A DNA stretch of 64,000 nt from Pseudomonas sp. GD04019 (GCF_029837695.1 NZ_JAOEEA010000003.1:372001-436000); one strand, 5' to 3'. Shown: positions 37,069 through 46,536, numbered from the stretch's first letter. Made by a program: numbers and translations. The notes: generated by a model from the letters alone, not told the origin.

Positions 37069-37692
37069 ATGTACATGCCCGCCTCGTTCCGCCAGGACGA
37101 CCTCGCCGAGCTGCACGCGCAGATGCAGGCCAGCTCCTTCGCTCTGCTCACCAGTGCCGGCGCAGAAGGCGTGCAGGCCAGCCATCTACCACTGCTGCTG
37201 GAGCCCGGCGAAGGCGAGTTCGGTACCCTCTACGGCCACTTCGCCAGGGCCAACCCGCACTGGCGCGAGCTGCAGGGCGGCGCCGAGGCGCTGGCCGTGT
37301 TCTCCGGCCCGGACGCCTATATCAGCCCCAGCTGGTATGCGGCCAAGGCCGAGCACGGCAAGGTGGTGCCGACCTGGAACTACATCGCCGTGCACGCCCG
37401 CGGCCCGGTCGAGCTGATCGAAGATCCCGAGCGCCTGCTGCAGATAGTCAGCCGCCTCAGCGACCAGCACGAGAGTGGCCGCGCCCGGCCCTGGGCGGTC
37501 AGCGATGCGCCGCGCGACTACATCGACGCCATGCTGCGCGCCATCGTCGGCTTCGCCCTGCCGATCCGCCGCCTGGATGGCAAATGGAAGCTCGGGCAGA
37601 ACCGCTCGGCCATCGACCAGGTCGGCGTGCGCGATGGCCTCGACGCCTCATCCAACCCACGCGACCTCGAACTGGCGGCGCGCATGACCTGA
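37069..37692 (+). CDS. FMN-binding negative transcriptional regulator family (PaiB-like)
   Basis: A 207-residue protein with the PaiB signature: MYMPASFRQDD at the N-terminus, GHFARANPHW, VFSGPDAYISPSWY and PTWNYIAVHARGPVE, followed by a C-terminal WKLGQNRS motif. The fold is a flavin-binding split barrel; the family name comes from B. subtilis PaiB, but a direct DNA-binding role is not certain. CAGGAG lies before the ATG. It probably belongs to the regulon of the divergent MocR-type gene. Confidence 0.88.
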   Translation: MYMPASFRQDDLAELHAQMQASSFALLTSAGAEGVQASHLPLLLEPGEGEFGTLYGHFARANPHWRELQGGAEALAVFSGPDAYISPSWYAAKAEHGKVVPTWNYIAVHARGPVELIEDPERLLQIVSRLSDQHESGRARPWAVSDAPRDYIDAMLRAIVGFALPIRRLDGKWKLGQNRSAIDQVGVRDGLDASSNPRDLELAARMT

Positions 37693-37704
37693 GCCCCACT
37701 AGTT

Positions 37705-37740
37705 CCCTCTCCCCGCTGGGGAGAGGGTTAGGGAGAGGGG
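37705..37740. repeat. CCCTCTCC/GGAGAGGG palindromic repeat, copy 6
   Basis: A short single unit, CCCTCTCCCCGCTGGGGAGAGGG plus GGGAGAGGGG, between the PaiB-like gene and the first acetyltransferase. Confidence 0.75.
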
Positions 37741-37776
37741 AAGGCCCCACCCGCATTCGCATACCAAGGAGGAACC

Positions 37777-38220
37777 ATGCTCGATATCCGCCCGATCACC
37801 GCCGCCGACCATGCCGCCTGGCTACCGCTCTGGCAGGGCTACCAGCGCTTCTACAACGCCACGATCGCCGACGAGACCAGCGCCCTAACATGGCAGCGCT
37901 TCCTCGACCCGGCCGAGCCGATGCACGCCGCCCTGGCCTGGCGCGACGGCGAGGCCGTGGGCCTGGTGCACTACATCTACCACCGCAGCTGCTGGACCAC
38001 GGGCGACTACTGCTATCTGCAGGACCTGTACGTCGCGGAAAACATCCGCGGCGGCGGCATCGGCCGCGCGTTGATCGAATACGTCTACGCCGAGGCGGCG
38101 GCCGCCGGCGCCAGTCGCGTGCATTGGCTGACCCAGGAAACCAACTACCAGGGGCGCATGCTCTACGACCGCATCGCCGACCGCTCCGGCTTTATCCAGT
38201 ACCGGAAGCTGCTGGGATGA
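37777..38220 (+). CDS. GNAT family N-acetyltransferase
   Basis: A 147-residue enzyme of the GNAT superfamily. Acetyl-CoA binding is supported by LQDLYVAENIRGGGIGRALIEY, which contains the R/QxxGxG/A loop, and a C-terminal beta strand (SGFIQYRKLL). A perfect AAGGAGG precedes the ATG. Its substrate is not evident. The last four nt overlap the next acetyltransferase gene (ATGA), so the two are coupled. Confidence 0.9.
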   Translation: MLDIRPITAADHAAWLPLWQGYQRFYNATIADETSALTWQRFLDPAEPMHAALAWRDGEAVGLVHYIYHRSCWTTGDYCYLQDLYVAENIRGGGIGRALIEYVYAEAAAAGASRVHWLTQETNYQGRMLYDRIADRSGFIQYRKLLG

Positions 38221-38888
38221 GCGCCGACCTGAGCCAGTGGCAGCCACGACCCTTCCCGCCACATGACCCGCTGCAGGGCCGCTTCATTCGCCTGGAGCCG
38301 CTGGATACCGCCCGGCATGGCGATGATCTCTGGCAGGAGTTGCAGGGCCCGGACCCGGCGCTGTGGGACTACCTGCCCTACGGCCCCTTCACCGAGCACG
38401 CGGCCTTCGATGCCTGGCTGGCCGGCAATGCCGAGAGCCGCGATCCGCAGTTCTATGCCGTGGTCGAGCAGACCAGCGCACGCGCTCTCGGCCTGCTCGC
38501 CTATCTGCGCATCACACCCAAGGATGGCTGCATCGAGCTCGGCCACGTCGCCTTTGGCGGCGCCATGCAACGCACGCCGGGAGCCACCGAGGCGGTGTTC
38601 CTGCTGGCGCAGCATGCCTTCGACACCCTTGGCTACCGCCGCTTCGAGTGGAAGTGCAACTCGAGGAACGCCCGCTCCCGGCGCGCCGCCGAACGCTTCG
38701 GCTTCAGCTACGAGGGACTTTTCCGCCAGCATATGGTGATCAAGGGCGAGAACCGCGACACCGCCTGGTATGCGCTGATCGACAGCGAATGGCCGCAGTG
38801 CCGCGCCGCCTTCCAGCACTGGCTGGCGACGGACAACTTCGATGCCGATGGTAAGCAGATTAAGAGGCTGGAGGAGCTGCACGCCTGA
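38217..38888 (+). CDS. GNAT family N-acetyltransferase, RimJ-like
   Basis: A 223-residue GNAT enzyme of the RimJ/RimL type, with a longer N-terminal region (FIRLEPLDTARHGDDLWQE, YLPYGPF), the core GHVAFGGAMQRTPGATEAVFLLAQHAF and the late EWKCNSRNARSRRAAERFGFSYEG. These proteins acetylate N-terminal amines or small metabolites. It overlaps the upstream acetyltransferase by four nt. Substrate unknown. Confidence 0.9.
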   Translation: MSADLSQWQPRPFPPHDPLQGRFIRLEPLDTARHGDDLWQELQGPDPALWDYLPYGPFTEHAAFDAWLAGNAESRDPQFYAVVEQTSARALGLLAYLRITPKDGCIELGHVAFGGAMQRTPGATEAVFLLAQHAFDTLGYRRFEWKCNSRNARSRRAAERFGFSYEGLFRQHMVIKGENRDTAWYALIDSEWPQCRAAFQHWLATDNFDADGKQIKRLEELHA

Positions 38889-38891
38889 GGT

Positions 38892-39590
38892 TCAGTATAC
38901 CCGGCACTCGCCCTCACTGATGGTATCCAGCAGGCGCTGGCGATAGCGGCTCTCGCCATCGAACTCGGCCACCGGTGGGCGATCACTGAAGGGCTCGCGG
39001 AACTCCAGGCTGACCAGCAGCTTGTACACCTGGTAGCGCTTGCGCACCTGACGGTGGCCGGGGCAGTCGGAGAAGTGGCCCTGCTCCACCGTCGATTCTT
39101 CCTCGCAATTGCTGTCGTCCTCGTGGTCCTCGTAACGCTCCGTGCCTTCGCGGTAGCTCTTGCGGCCGCAGTCCAGGCGGTTCACCGGCTGGCTGCAGTA
39201 GCCGGACGTGGTACACGACTCATACTCGTCGCGCTCGGCGGTTTCCGTGCGAACTTCCTGCCAACGCGCCTGGATGTCGTAGGCCAGGCCGCTGTCCTGG
39301 CTGTCGATGAAGAAGGAGTTGCCGGCGTAGTCACCGGAAGACACCCAGGCTTTGAAGGCGGAGCGCTCGTCATGCAGGCGCAGACGCCCCAGCAGCCAGG
39401 GATCGGGGTTGAACTCCAGGCGCATATGCCCCTGTTTGAGCGTGACATCCTCGGCCAACTGCAGCGGCTGGCTGTCCTGGGTGAACAGATAGCCCTGGCC
39501 CGACAGACTGCTGCAACCGACGGCCAGCAGACACAGCGACACAACCACAAGACGGCGCAGCAGCGCCCTCGACCCATAGATTGCCAACAC
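38892..39590 (-). CDS. Predicted lipoprotein of unknown function
   Basis: A 232-residue protein starting at GTG. The N-terminus LLRRLVVVSLCLLAVGCSS carries a lipobox (AVGC). The mature part is rich in charged residues, with five or six cysteines (ESCTTSGYCSQPVNRLDCG, SNCEEES, SDCPGH) that could form disulfides in the periplasm. No domain is recognised. It ends three nt from the convergent acetyltransferase. Upstream lies the XRE-like gene on the same strand, 76 nt away; a link is possible but unproven. Confidence 0.65.
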   Translation of the reverse strand: MLAIYGSRALLRRLVVVSLCLLAVGCSSLSGQGYLFTQDSQPLQLAEDVTLKQGHMRLEFNPDPWLLGRLRLHDERSAFKAWVSSGDYAGNSFFIDSQDSGLAYDIQARWQEVRTETAERDEYESCTTSGYCSQPVNRLDCGRKSYREGTERYEDHEDDSNCEEESTVEQGHFSDCPGHRQVRKRYQVYKLLVSLEFREPFSDRPPVAEFDGESRYRQRLLDTISEGECRVY

Positions 39591-39666
39591 GCTCTATCAC
39601 TCCTTGATGGGGCAGCTGTCGCCCTGGCATCCATACGACCTTGCCGCTGCGCTTTGATTCGCCGCC

Positions 39667-40485
39667 CTACTCGATTTCGAACAGGCCGTTCTTCAGCGGC
39701 GCCACGGCCAGGCGCTGGCGCACGTCGTCGTCGATGCGCGGGTCGTCCGGGCGGTACAGGCGCACTTGGCGGTAGGCGCTGATGCGGTTGATCTCAGCGC
39801 CCAGGTATTCCCACACCACGCGGGTGCAGGCCGGGTTGCGTCGGTCGCCGCTGGAGACGCCGGTCTTCAGGCCGTTGAGGCGGGTAATGCGGCTCTTGTA
39901 GCTGGGGATGAGGATGGTCTGGCTCATCTCGTTGACGGTCAGCGACTCGTAGTCCATCAGGAACAGCCGGTCCTGCAGCTGGAAGGCGGCGCCCAGGTAG
40001 CGGCAGCGCACCCAGTCCTCGCCCTGCACGTCGCTGCTGGCGGAGCGCTCCTGGCGTTCCTGGCGCTCGAACAGGAAGTCGCCGTCCTCTTCGCGCAGGT
40101 GCACCAGCGACAACAGCACCATGCCCGGCACCGACATGCAGTTGGAGTATTCGAAGTAGTAGCCGCAGTAGCGCGACAGGTTGCCGGTCTGCTCGCGCAG
40201 CGGCTTGAGCAGCTCGACCAGCGCGTCGGCGCGCTTGCCGGCCACCTGGCCCGGTTCGCGGGCGCCGAGCAGGCGGCTGAACTGTTCCGGCGGCAGCAGC
40301 AGCTCGTAGTCCTCGACGCCGAAGAAGTCGCAGATACGCTTGAGGTTGTAGGGCGTCGGGCGGCTCTGGCCGCTAAGGTACTTGTTGAACTGGGCGCGAT
40401 TGATCGCCAGCTTGCGGCAAACCTCGGCGATCGAACGGTAATGGCTGCAGAGCAGCTTGAGGTTGTCGCCTAGAGTGTCCGACAT
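39667..40485 (-). CDS. Helix-turn-helix (XRE-like) transcriptional regulator
   Basis: A 272-residue protein. The N-terminal XRE-type helix-turn-helix is visible in SIAEVCRKLAINRAQFNKYLSGQSRPTPY, followed by LKRICDFFGVEDYELLLP. The long C-terminal domain (about 100-272) contains YCGYYFEYSNCMSVPGMVLLSL and LNGLKTGVSSGDRRNPACTRVVWEYLG and looks like a ligand-binding domain unknown to me. Homologous proteins occur in pseudomonads as uncharacterised regulators. It reads away from the symporter gene at 40649, which is a candidate target. Confidence 0.8.
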   Translation of the reverse strand: MSDTLGDNLKLLCSHYRSIAEVCRKLAINRAQFNKYLSGQSRPTPYNLKRICDFFGVEDYELLLPPEQFSRLLGAREPGQVAGKRADALVELLKPLREQTGNLSRYCGYYFEYSNCMSVPGMVLLSLVHLREEDGDFLFERQERQERSASSDVQGEDWVRCRYLGAAFQLQDRLFLMDYESLTVNEMSQTILIPSYKSRITRLNGLKTGVSSGDRRNPACTRVVWEYLGAEINRISAYRQVRLYRPDDPRIDDDVRQRLAVAPLKNGLFEIE

Positions 40486-40648
40486 AGAGCCTTTCCTGGT
40501 GATGCGAGCGACGCGATTCTAGCATCAGGTAGCGCCAACTCGCCGCAACCCGCGAAATTGCCCACGGCGCCTGCCGGGTCGACCATGCGCCAGCCGCGCG
40601 TGCTGTACCGGCGGTCATCACGCATAACTACAAGAGAGACAACCCATC

Positions 40649-42097
40649 ATGCTCGATCTCCTCAACGACCTGCTCTGGAGCAAGGTCCTCATCGTCGCCC
40701 TGGTCGGTCTCGGCCTGTACTTCTCCATCCGCTCGCGTTTCGTGCAGTTCCGCTACTTCGGCAACATGTTCAGCATCTTCGCCGAAGCCTTCCAGCGTAA
40801 GCCCGGTCAACTCAGCTCGTTCCAGGCCCTGATGCTGTCGGTCGCGGGCCGCGTGGGTGCCGGCAACATCGCCGGTGTAGCCGTCGCCATCATGCTCGGC
40901 GGCCCGGGCGCGGTATTCTGGATGTGGCTGGTCGCGCTGCTCGGCATGGCCACCAGCTATTTCGAATGCTCCCTGGCCCAGCTGTACAAGCGCCGCGAGC
41001 CCGACGGCAGCTACCGCGGCGGCCCGGCCTTCTACATCGAGCACGGCCTCGGCCTGCGCTGGCTGGCGATCGTCTTCTCGATCCTGCTGCTGGTGACCTT
41101 CGGCTTCGGCTTCAACGCCGTGCAGTCCTACACCGTCGCCACTTCGCTGCATGACACCTTCGGCCTGCCTACCCACTTCAGCGGCATCGCCCTGGTAGCG
41201 GTGATCGGCCTGATCATCTTCGGCGGCATCAAGCGCATCGCCAGCATGGCCGACGTGCTGGTGCCGATCATGGCCTTCTCCTACATCGGCATGGCCCTGG
41301 TGGTGATTGGCATGAACGTCTCCGACGTGCCGGCCACCCTGGCGCTGATCGTCAAGAGCGCCTTCGGCCTGGAGCCGGCCTTCGCCGGCGGCATCGGCGC
41401 GGCCATCATCATGGGCGTCAAGCGCGGCCTGTTCTCCAACGAAGCCGGCCTGGGCAGTGCGCCGAACGTGGCCGCCGTGGCCGAGGTCAAGCACCCGGCC
41501 GCCCAGGGCATCGTGCAGTCGCTGAGCGTGTTCATCGACACCCTGCTGGTGTGCACCAGCACCGCGCTGATCATCCTGCTCTCCGGCGTCTACCAGCCGG
41601 GCAGCGAGATGGCCGGCGTGGTCCTGACCCAGAGCGCCCTGGCGGCCCAGGTCGGCGAGTGGGGCCGGGTGTTCGTCAGCATGGCCCTGCTGCTCTTCGT
41701 CTTCACCACCCTGGTGTACAACTACTACCTGGGCGAGAACGCGCTGGGCTTCTTCAGCAGCAAGCGCTGGCTGGTGCAGGTCTACCGCGTCTTGGTCATC
41801 TGCCTGGTGCTGTGGGGTTCGATGCAGGACCTGTCCACCGTGTTCGGCTTCGCCGACGTGACCATGGGCCTGCTGGCACTGGTCAACCTGTTCGCCGTGT
41901 TCATGCTGTTCAACGTCGGCCTGCGCCTGATGCGTGACTACGATGCGCAGATCAAGGCCGGCGTCGCCAGCCCGGTGCTGGACGCCAAGCAGTTCGCCGA
42001 TCTGGACCTCGACCCGAGCGTCTGGGCCGGTGCGAGCAAGGCCGAGAGCCCTCTCAGCGAGAGCGCCGAGATCGGCCACAGCCAGCATCAGCGCTGA
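40649..42097 (+). CDS. Alanine/glycine:cation symporter (AGCS family)
   Basis: Inner-membrane carrier of 482 residues with about eleven helices. AGCS hallmarks include VAGRVGAGNIAGVAVAIMLGGPGAVFWMW near residue 70, YFECSLAQLYKRREPDGSYRGGPAFYIEHGLG, and GAAIIMGVKRGLFSNEAGLGSAPNVAA. It imports alanine or glycine with sodium or protons. A strong terminator follows. The divergent XRE-like gene may regulate it. Confidence 0.95.
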   Translation: MLDLLNDLLWSKVLIVALVGLGLYFSIRSRFVQFRYFGNMFSIFAEAFQRKPGQLSSFQALMLSVAGRVGAGNIAGVAVAIMLGGPGAVFWMWLVALLGMATSYFECSLAQLYKRREPDGSYRGGPAFYIEHGLGLRWLAIVFSILLLVTFGFGFNAVQSYTVATSLHDTFGLPTHFSGIALVAVIGLIIFGGIKRIASMADVLVPIMAFSYIGMALVVIGMNVSDVPATLALIVKSAFGLEPAFAGGIGAAIIMGVKRGLFSNEAGLGSAPNVAAVAEVKHPAAQGIVQSLSVFIDTLLVCTSTALIILLSGVYQPGSEMAGVVLTQSALAAQVGEWGRVFVSMALLLFVFTTLVYNYYLGENALGFFSSKRWLVQVYRVLVICLVLWGSMQDLSTVFGFADVTMGLLALVNLFAVFMLFNVGLRLMRDYDAQIKAGVASPVLDAKQFADLDLDPSVWAGASKAESPLSESAEIGHSQHQR

Positions 42098-42112
42098 GTC
42101 ATATCGGGTATG

Positions 42113-42141
42113 AAAAAAGGGGGCACACAGCCCCCTTTTTC
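42113..42141 (+). terminator. Intrinsic terminator of the symporter gene
   Basis: AAAAAGGGGGC and GCCCCCTTTTT pair around ACACA; the T tract makes a textbook terminator. Confidence 0.95.
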
Positions 42142-42210
42142 TTGGTCCCAGCTCTGCCCAGCGTCTTACACTCGGGCGAGACCGCCCACGTCATTTGATC
42201 GGATACGCGC

Positions 42211-43203
42211 ATGAACCCTTCGCAGAACCTGCTGGTGCTCTACACCGGCGGCACCATCGGCATGCAGATGAGCGAGGCCGGGCTGGCCCCGGCTTCCGGC
42301 TTCGAGGATCGCCTCAAGGCCGAGCAGGCCCTGCACCCGGAGCGCCCGGCGCCGGCCTGGCGCTTCCGCGAACTGAGCCCGCCGATCGACAGCGCCAACA
42401 TGCGCCAGGCCAACTGGCTGGCCATGCGCGACGCCATCGTCCAGGCCGTGGATGAGGACGGCTGCGATGCCGTGCTGCTGCTGCACGGCACCGACACCCT
42501 GGCCTACAGCGCCGCGGCGCTGAGCTTCCTGCTGCTGGGCATCGAGGTGCCGGTGCTGCTGACCGGCTCCATGCTGCCGGTGGGCAGCCCGGGCAGCGAC
42601 GCCTGGCCCAACCTGTTCGGCGCCCTGGCGGCGCTCAGCGAGGGTTGCCTGCCCGGCGTGCACCTGTTCTTCGACGGCCAGCTGCTGCATGGTGCCCGCG
42701 CCAGCAAGCTGAAGAGCGAGGCCTTCGATGCCTTCGCCAACATGCATCGCCCACGCCACGCGGCGCGCCTCGACGAGCTGCCCGCGGCGCTGCACTACCG
42801 TCAGCCGCGCCGCCCGGTGACCCTGGCCGTGCAGCCGCTGTTCCCCGGCCTGAGCGCCGCCCAGCTGCGCGCCGTGCTGGCGGATGATGTGCAAGGCGTG
42901 CTGCTGGAATGCTACGGCAGCGGCACCGGGCCGTCGGACGATGCCGAGTTCCTCGCCGTGCTGCGTGAAGCCCATGAGCGCGGCGTGGTGTTGGCCGCCA
43001 TCAGCCAGTGCCCGCAGGGCCATGTCGACTTCGAGGTGTACGCCGCCGGCAGCGCCCTGGCCGAGGCCGGCCTGGTCAGCGGCACCGGCATGACCCGCGA
43101 GGCCGCGCTGGCCAAGCTGTTCAGCCTGCTCGGCGCCGGCCTGCCCCAGGCCGAGGTGGAGCGCCTGTTCGTCTTCGATCTGTGCGGAGAGTGCGCCGAC
43201 TGA
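42211..43203 (+). CDS. ansA: L-asparaginase, type I-like (asparagine to aspartate)
   Basis: A 330-residue amidohydrolase. Both catalytic threonine motifs are seen: YTGGTIGM with T15, and LLHGTDTLAYS with T94-D95, plus a catalytic lysine in RASKLKSE. There is no signal peptide, so it is predicted to be cytoplasmic and of type I. It yields aspartate and ammonia from asparagine and so can feed AspA. It stands between the symporter terminator and the autotransporter gene. Confidence 0.93.
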   Translation: MNPSQNLLVLYTGGTIGMQMSEAGLAPASGFEDRLKAEQALHPERPAPAWRFRELSPPIDSANMRQANWLAMRDAIVQAVDEDGCDAVLLLHGTDTLAYSAAALSFLLLGIEVPVLLTGSMLPVGSPGSDAWPNLFGALAALSEGCLPGVHLFFDGQLLHGARASKLKSEAFDAFANMHRPRHAARLDELPAALHYRQPRRPVTLAVQPLFPGLSAAQLRAVLADDVQGVLLECYGSGTGPSDDAEFLAVLREAHERGVVLAAISQCPQGHVDFEVYAAGSALAEAGLVSGTGMTREAALAKLFSLLGAGLPQAEVERLFVFDLCGECAD

Positions 43204-43284
43204 GGGACGCGGGGCCTTCAAAATTCCGTAATACGTTCTGGGCATAGTCGCTGGCTTTATTATTCCAACGACTGGTGACCCAGC

Positions 43285-46200
43285 ATGAATCCGCTCCTGC
43301 GCCCTCTCCCCCTGGTCCTGGCCCTGCAGGCCGCCATCGCCGGCCCGGCCTTCGCCGCCGGCTTCACCGTCACCACCGGCAGCATGGTGAACAGTGGCCA
43401 GAGCCTGACCGGCGCCGGCGTGGTACAGCAGGGCGGTACGCTGAGCAGCAGCGGCGGCACGGTGGCGGTGAGCGTCGGCAGCGGCACCTCGACCCTGAGC
43501 AACGCCGGCACCATTCAGCAGACCGGAACCGGTCGCACCATCGACGCCAACAGCGGCACGCCCGTGCTGACCATCAGCAACCAGGAAGGCGGGCTGATCG
43601 ACGCCGCCGGCAGCGTGGCCATCCGCCTCAACCGCGCCGCCGGGCAATACATCATCGACAACCAGGGCAGCATCACCCAGAGCGGCGTTTCGGTGAACGG
43701 CGAGCGGGCGATCAAGGCCGACGCCGACTACAGCAGCACCGGCAACCAGATCATCAACGGCGCCGCCAACAACCGCGACGCACTGATCAGCGCCACTGGC
43801 AACGACGCGATCCGCCTGGGCAGCAACTTCACCCTGACCAACTACGGACGCATCGTCTCCACCGGCACAGTGAACACCAGCTGCCCGGACTACCTGACCT
43901 GCACCAACGACTACTCCGCCGCCGACGGCGTGGCCATCGAGAACGCCCGCGGCAATGTGGCCATCCTCAACCACGGCAGCATCGAAGGCCCGCGCCACGC
44001 CATCGACGGCGGCGACCCGCTGGCGGCCGACGCCGATGCCGACCTGTTCGGCCTGGAGCGGCTGATCGTCACCAGCGCCGACGGCAACGGCGTGACCTTC
44101 GCCAAGGTGGTCGATGGCGTCACCACCAACGGCGTGAGCATCGCCAACCCGGTGGTGGTCAACTACGCCGACGGCAGCCTGATCGGCCACAACGGCTCCG
44201 GCGTCGGCCTCGACGGCCACGGCGTGGTGTTCAACCATGGCCTGATCAGCGGCCGCTATGCCGGCGCGGGCAACGTCTTCGACCACGAGGGCCTGGGCCA
44301 GACCACCAGCAATGGCGATGGCGACGGTGTCGACATCGACGGCATGGCCTATGTCGAGAACCACGGGCGCATCGAGGGTCTGGGCGCCGGCGGCCTGGAC
44401 TCCGGCGGCAACCCCAATGGCGCGGACGGCATCGCCGCCGGGGGCGGCACCATCATCAACCTCGCCGGCGCGAGCATCTTCGGCCAGTCCAAGGGCATCC
44501 TGATCGACGACGGTGCCAGCGGCAGCGCCTCGGCCAGCGGGCGCGGCACCGACTCCGCGCATGGCGGCGCGGCGCGCATCGACAACGCCGGCAGCATCAT
44601 CGGCGCCGAGGACGCCGCCATCGGCCTGGTCGGCGACTACGCCGACCTGCTGATCAACCGCAGCGGCGGGGTGATCCGTGGTGGCGCCGACGCCACCCGC
44701 GTCGACCAGCTCGGCAGCACCACCGCCGCCGCGGCCGTGCAGATGGGCGCGGGCGCCGACGTTCTCAGCAACGCCGGCCTGATCGAAGGCCAGAACGGCC
44801 TGGCGGTGGACCTCGGCGCCGGGGACGACCAGCTGTTCGTGCTCGGCGGCAGCCAGTTCATCGGCAGCATCAACGGCGGCGCCGGCAACGACCTGGTGCT
44901 GCTCGATGATGCCGCCGGTGGCAGTCTGGCCGACACCCTCGGCTTCGAGCAGCTGCAAGTGGCTCAAGGTGCCTGGACCCTGGATAGCGACGACTTCGGC
45001 ACCGGCGTCGACGTGCTCGGCGGCAGCCTGCGCAACCTCGGGCGCATCCAGGGCGACGTGCAGGTCGCCAGCGGCGCCGGCTTCGGTGGCGGGCGGGTCG
45101 AGGGCGACCTGAGCCTGGCCGGTGGCGCCAAGCTGATCCTCGACGTGGCCGCCGATGGCAGCCACGCGCCCACCTCGGTCGGCGGCAGCGCCAGCATCGC
45201 CGGCGCCAGCCTGAGCATCGTCGGCGGCGCCGGCGACTATCCGCGCATCGGCCAGTACCAGGTGCTGCAGGCCGGTGGCGGCATCAGCGGCCAGTTCGCC
45301 TCGGTCAGCAGCAACCTGGCCTTCCTCACCGCCGAGCTGAGTTATGACGCCGACAGCGTCGAGCTGCAGCTACTGCGCAACGACCTGGACTTCGCCGACC
45401 TGGCCAGCAGCGGCAACGGTCGCAACGTGGCCGACGCCATTCAGGGCAGCGGCGACGGCCAGCTCTACCAGACTCTGCTCGGCAGCGACGCGGAGCAGGC
45501 GCAGCGCGGCCTGGAACAGCTGGCCGGCAGCAGCAACGCCAGCATCGCCAGCGCAACCCTGGCCGGCGGCGCCCAAGTCGGCGCCAGCATGCTCTCGGCC
45601 ATGCAGCAGATGGGCGGCAGCGGCAACCTGCAGGCCGCCCTGCTGCGCGAAGACGGCCCGCAACTGGCCGCCAGCGGCGTGCCGCGCGACGCCCGCAACC
45701 TGAACGACCCGCACGCCGCCGGCCGCCTGTGGCTGCAGGGCCTGGGCAGCCACGGCAAGCTGGATGCCGACAGTGGCGACATTCGCCAGGACAGCGCCGG
45801 CGCCGTGCTCGGCGCCGACTGGGCCCTGGGCAGCGCCTGGCGTCTGGGCGTGCTCGGTGGCTACGGGCGTACCGACGTGGACGCCGACCAAGGCGCCGGC
45901 AACGATATCGACAGCCTGCACCTGGGCCTCTACGCCCAGCGCCAGAGCGGCCCGCTGGCCCTGCGCCTGGGTGCCGCCTACAGCCAGCACGACAACAACG
46001 CCGAGCGCCGCGTCGACTTCAGTGGCTTCCGCGATCACCTGCGCGCCGACTACGACGCCGACAGCCAGCAGGTCTTCGCCGAGCTGGGCTACCAGCTGGC
46101 CGACGGTCGCCTGCTCGCCGAGCCGTTCGCCGCCCTCGGCTACCAACGCTACAGCCACGAGAGCTACAGCGAGAAAGGCGGCGCCGCCGCCCTGCGCGTG

Positions 46201-46536
46201 GAAGAGGAAGACCAGGACAACGTCAGCAGCACCCTCGGCGTACGCGTCGCCCACCTCGGCACGCTGGACAACGGCATGAGCCTGACCCCGCGCGCCAGCC
46301 TGGGCTGGCGCCACACCTACGGCGACCTGCAAAGCGGTGCGCGGCAGTCCTTCCTCACCGGCGGCAACGCCTTCAGCGTCGAAGGCGCAGCGCTGGACCG
46401 CAACAGCCTGCTGGTCGAGGCCGGCGTCGACCTCGGCCTCAGCGCCGAGCAGAGTCTGGGCCTGGGCTACAGCGGCGAGCTGGGCAGCGATGCGCAGAAC
46501 CACGCGCTGATCGCCCAGTGGCAGGCGCGCTTCTAA
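43285..46536 (+). CDS. Autotransporter (type Va secretion) with beta-helical passenger
   Basis: A 1083-residue outer-membrane autotransporter. The signal peptide is LPLVLALQAAIAGPAFA. The passenger (about 25-800) has repeating motifs of the form N-(H/A)-G-x-I-x-G (NHGSIEG, NHGLISG, NHGRIEG, NAGSIIG, NAGLIEG), typical of a beta helix, and later acidic Gly-rich turns (GAGDDQLFV, GGAGNDLVLL) resembling RTX calcium repeats. The autochaperone/linker lies near 640-720. The beta barrel (about 810-1083) has SAWRLGVLGGYGRTDV, LGLYAQRQSGPLALRLGAAYS, SVEGAALDRNSLLVEAG and terminal F for BAM recognition. There is no catalytic GDSL motif, so an adhesin-like role is more likely than an esterase. Confidence 0.93.
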   Translation: MNPLLRPLPLVLALQAAIAGPAFAAGFTVTTGSMVNSGQSLTGAGVVQQGGTLSSSGGTVAVSVGSGTSTLSNAGTIQQTGTGRTIDANSGTPVLTISNQEGGLIDAAGSVAIRLNRAAGQYIIDNQGSITQSGVSVNGERAIKADADYSSTGNQIINGAANNRDALISATGNDAIRLGSNFTLTNYGRIVSTGTVNTSCPDYLTCTNDYSAADGVAIENARGNVAILNHGSIEGPRHAIDGGDPLAADADADLFGLERLIVTSADGNGVTFAKVVDGVTTNGVSIANPVVVNYADGSLIGHNGSGVGLDGHGVVFNHGLISGRYAGAGNVFDHEGLGQTTSNGDGDGVDIDGMAYVENHGRIEGLGAGGLDSGGNPNGADGIAAGGGTIINLAGASIFGQSKGILIDDGASGSASASGRGTDSAHGGAARIDNAGSIIGAEDAAIGLVGDYADLLINRSGGVIRGGADATRVDQLGSTTAAAAVQMGAGADVLSNAGLIEGQNGLAVDLGAGDDQLFVLGGSQFIGSINGGAGNDLVLLDDAAGGSLADTLGFEQLQVAQGAWTLDSDDFGTGVDVLGGSLRNLGRIQGDVQVASGAGFGGGRVEGDLSLAGGAKLILDVAADGSHAPTSVGGSASIAGASLSIVGGAGDYPRIGQYQVLQAGGGISGQFASVSSNLAFLTAELSYDADSVELQLLRNDLDFADLASSGNGRNVADAIQGSGDGQLYQTLLGSDAEQAQRGLEQLAGSSNASIASATLAGGAQVGASMLSAMQQMGGSGNLQAALLREDGPQLAASGVPRDARNLNDPHAAGRLWLQGLGSHGKLDADSGDIRQDSAGAVLGADWALGSAWRLGVLGGYGRTDVDADQGAGNDIDSLHLGLYAQRQSGPLALRLGAAYSQHDNNAERRVDFSGFRDHLRADYDADSQQVFAELGYQLADGRLLAEPFAALGYQRYSHESYSEKGGAAALRVEEEDQDNVSSTLGVRVAHLGTLDNGMSLTPRASLGWRHTYGDLQSGARQSFLTGGNAFSVEGAALDRNSLLVEAGVDLGLSAEQSLGLGYSGELGSDAQNHALIAQWQARF

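Noticed and set aside
43275..44909. An Arg/Gln/His-rich 544-codon frame within the autotransporter gene
   Set aside because: Out-of-frame translation of Gly/Ala/Asp-rich repeats; no start signal and no plausible fold.
44800..44960. RTX toxin secreted by a type I system
   Set aside because: The acidic glycine motifs are few and the protein has a signal peptide and a C-terminal beta barrel; no type I export genes are nearby.
42166..45165. A 999-codon open frame on the minus strand opposite asparaginase and the autotransporter
   Set aside because: Shadow frame of highly biased coding DNA; repetitive only because the autotransporter is repetitive.
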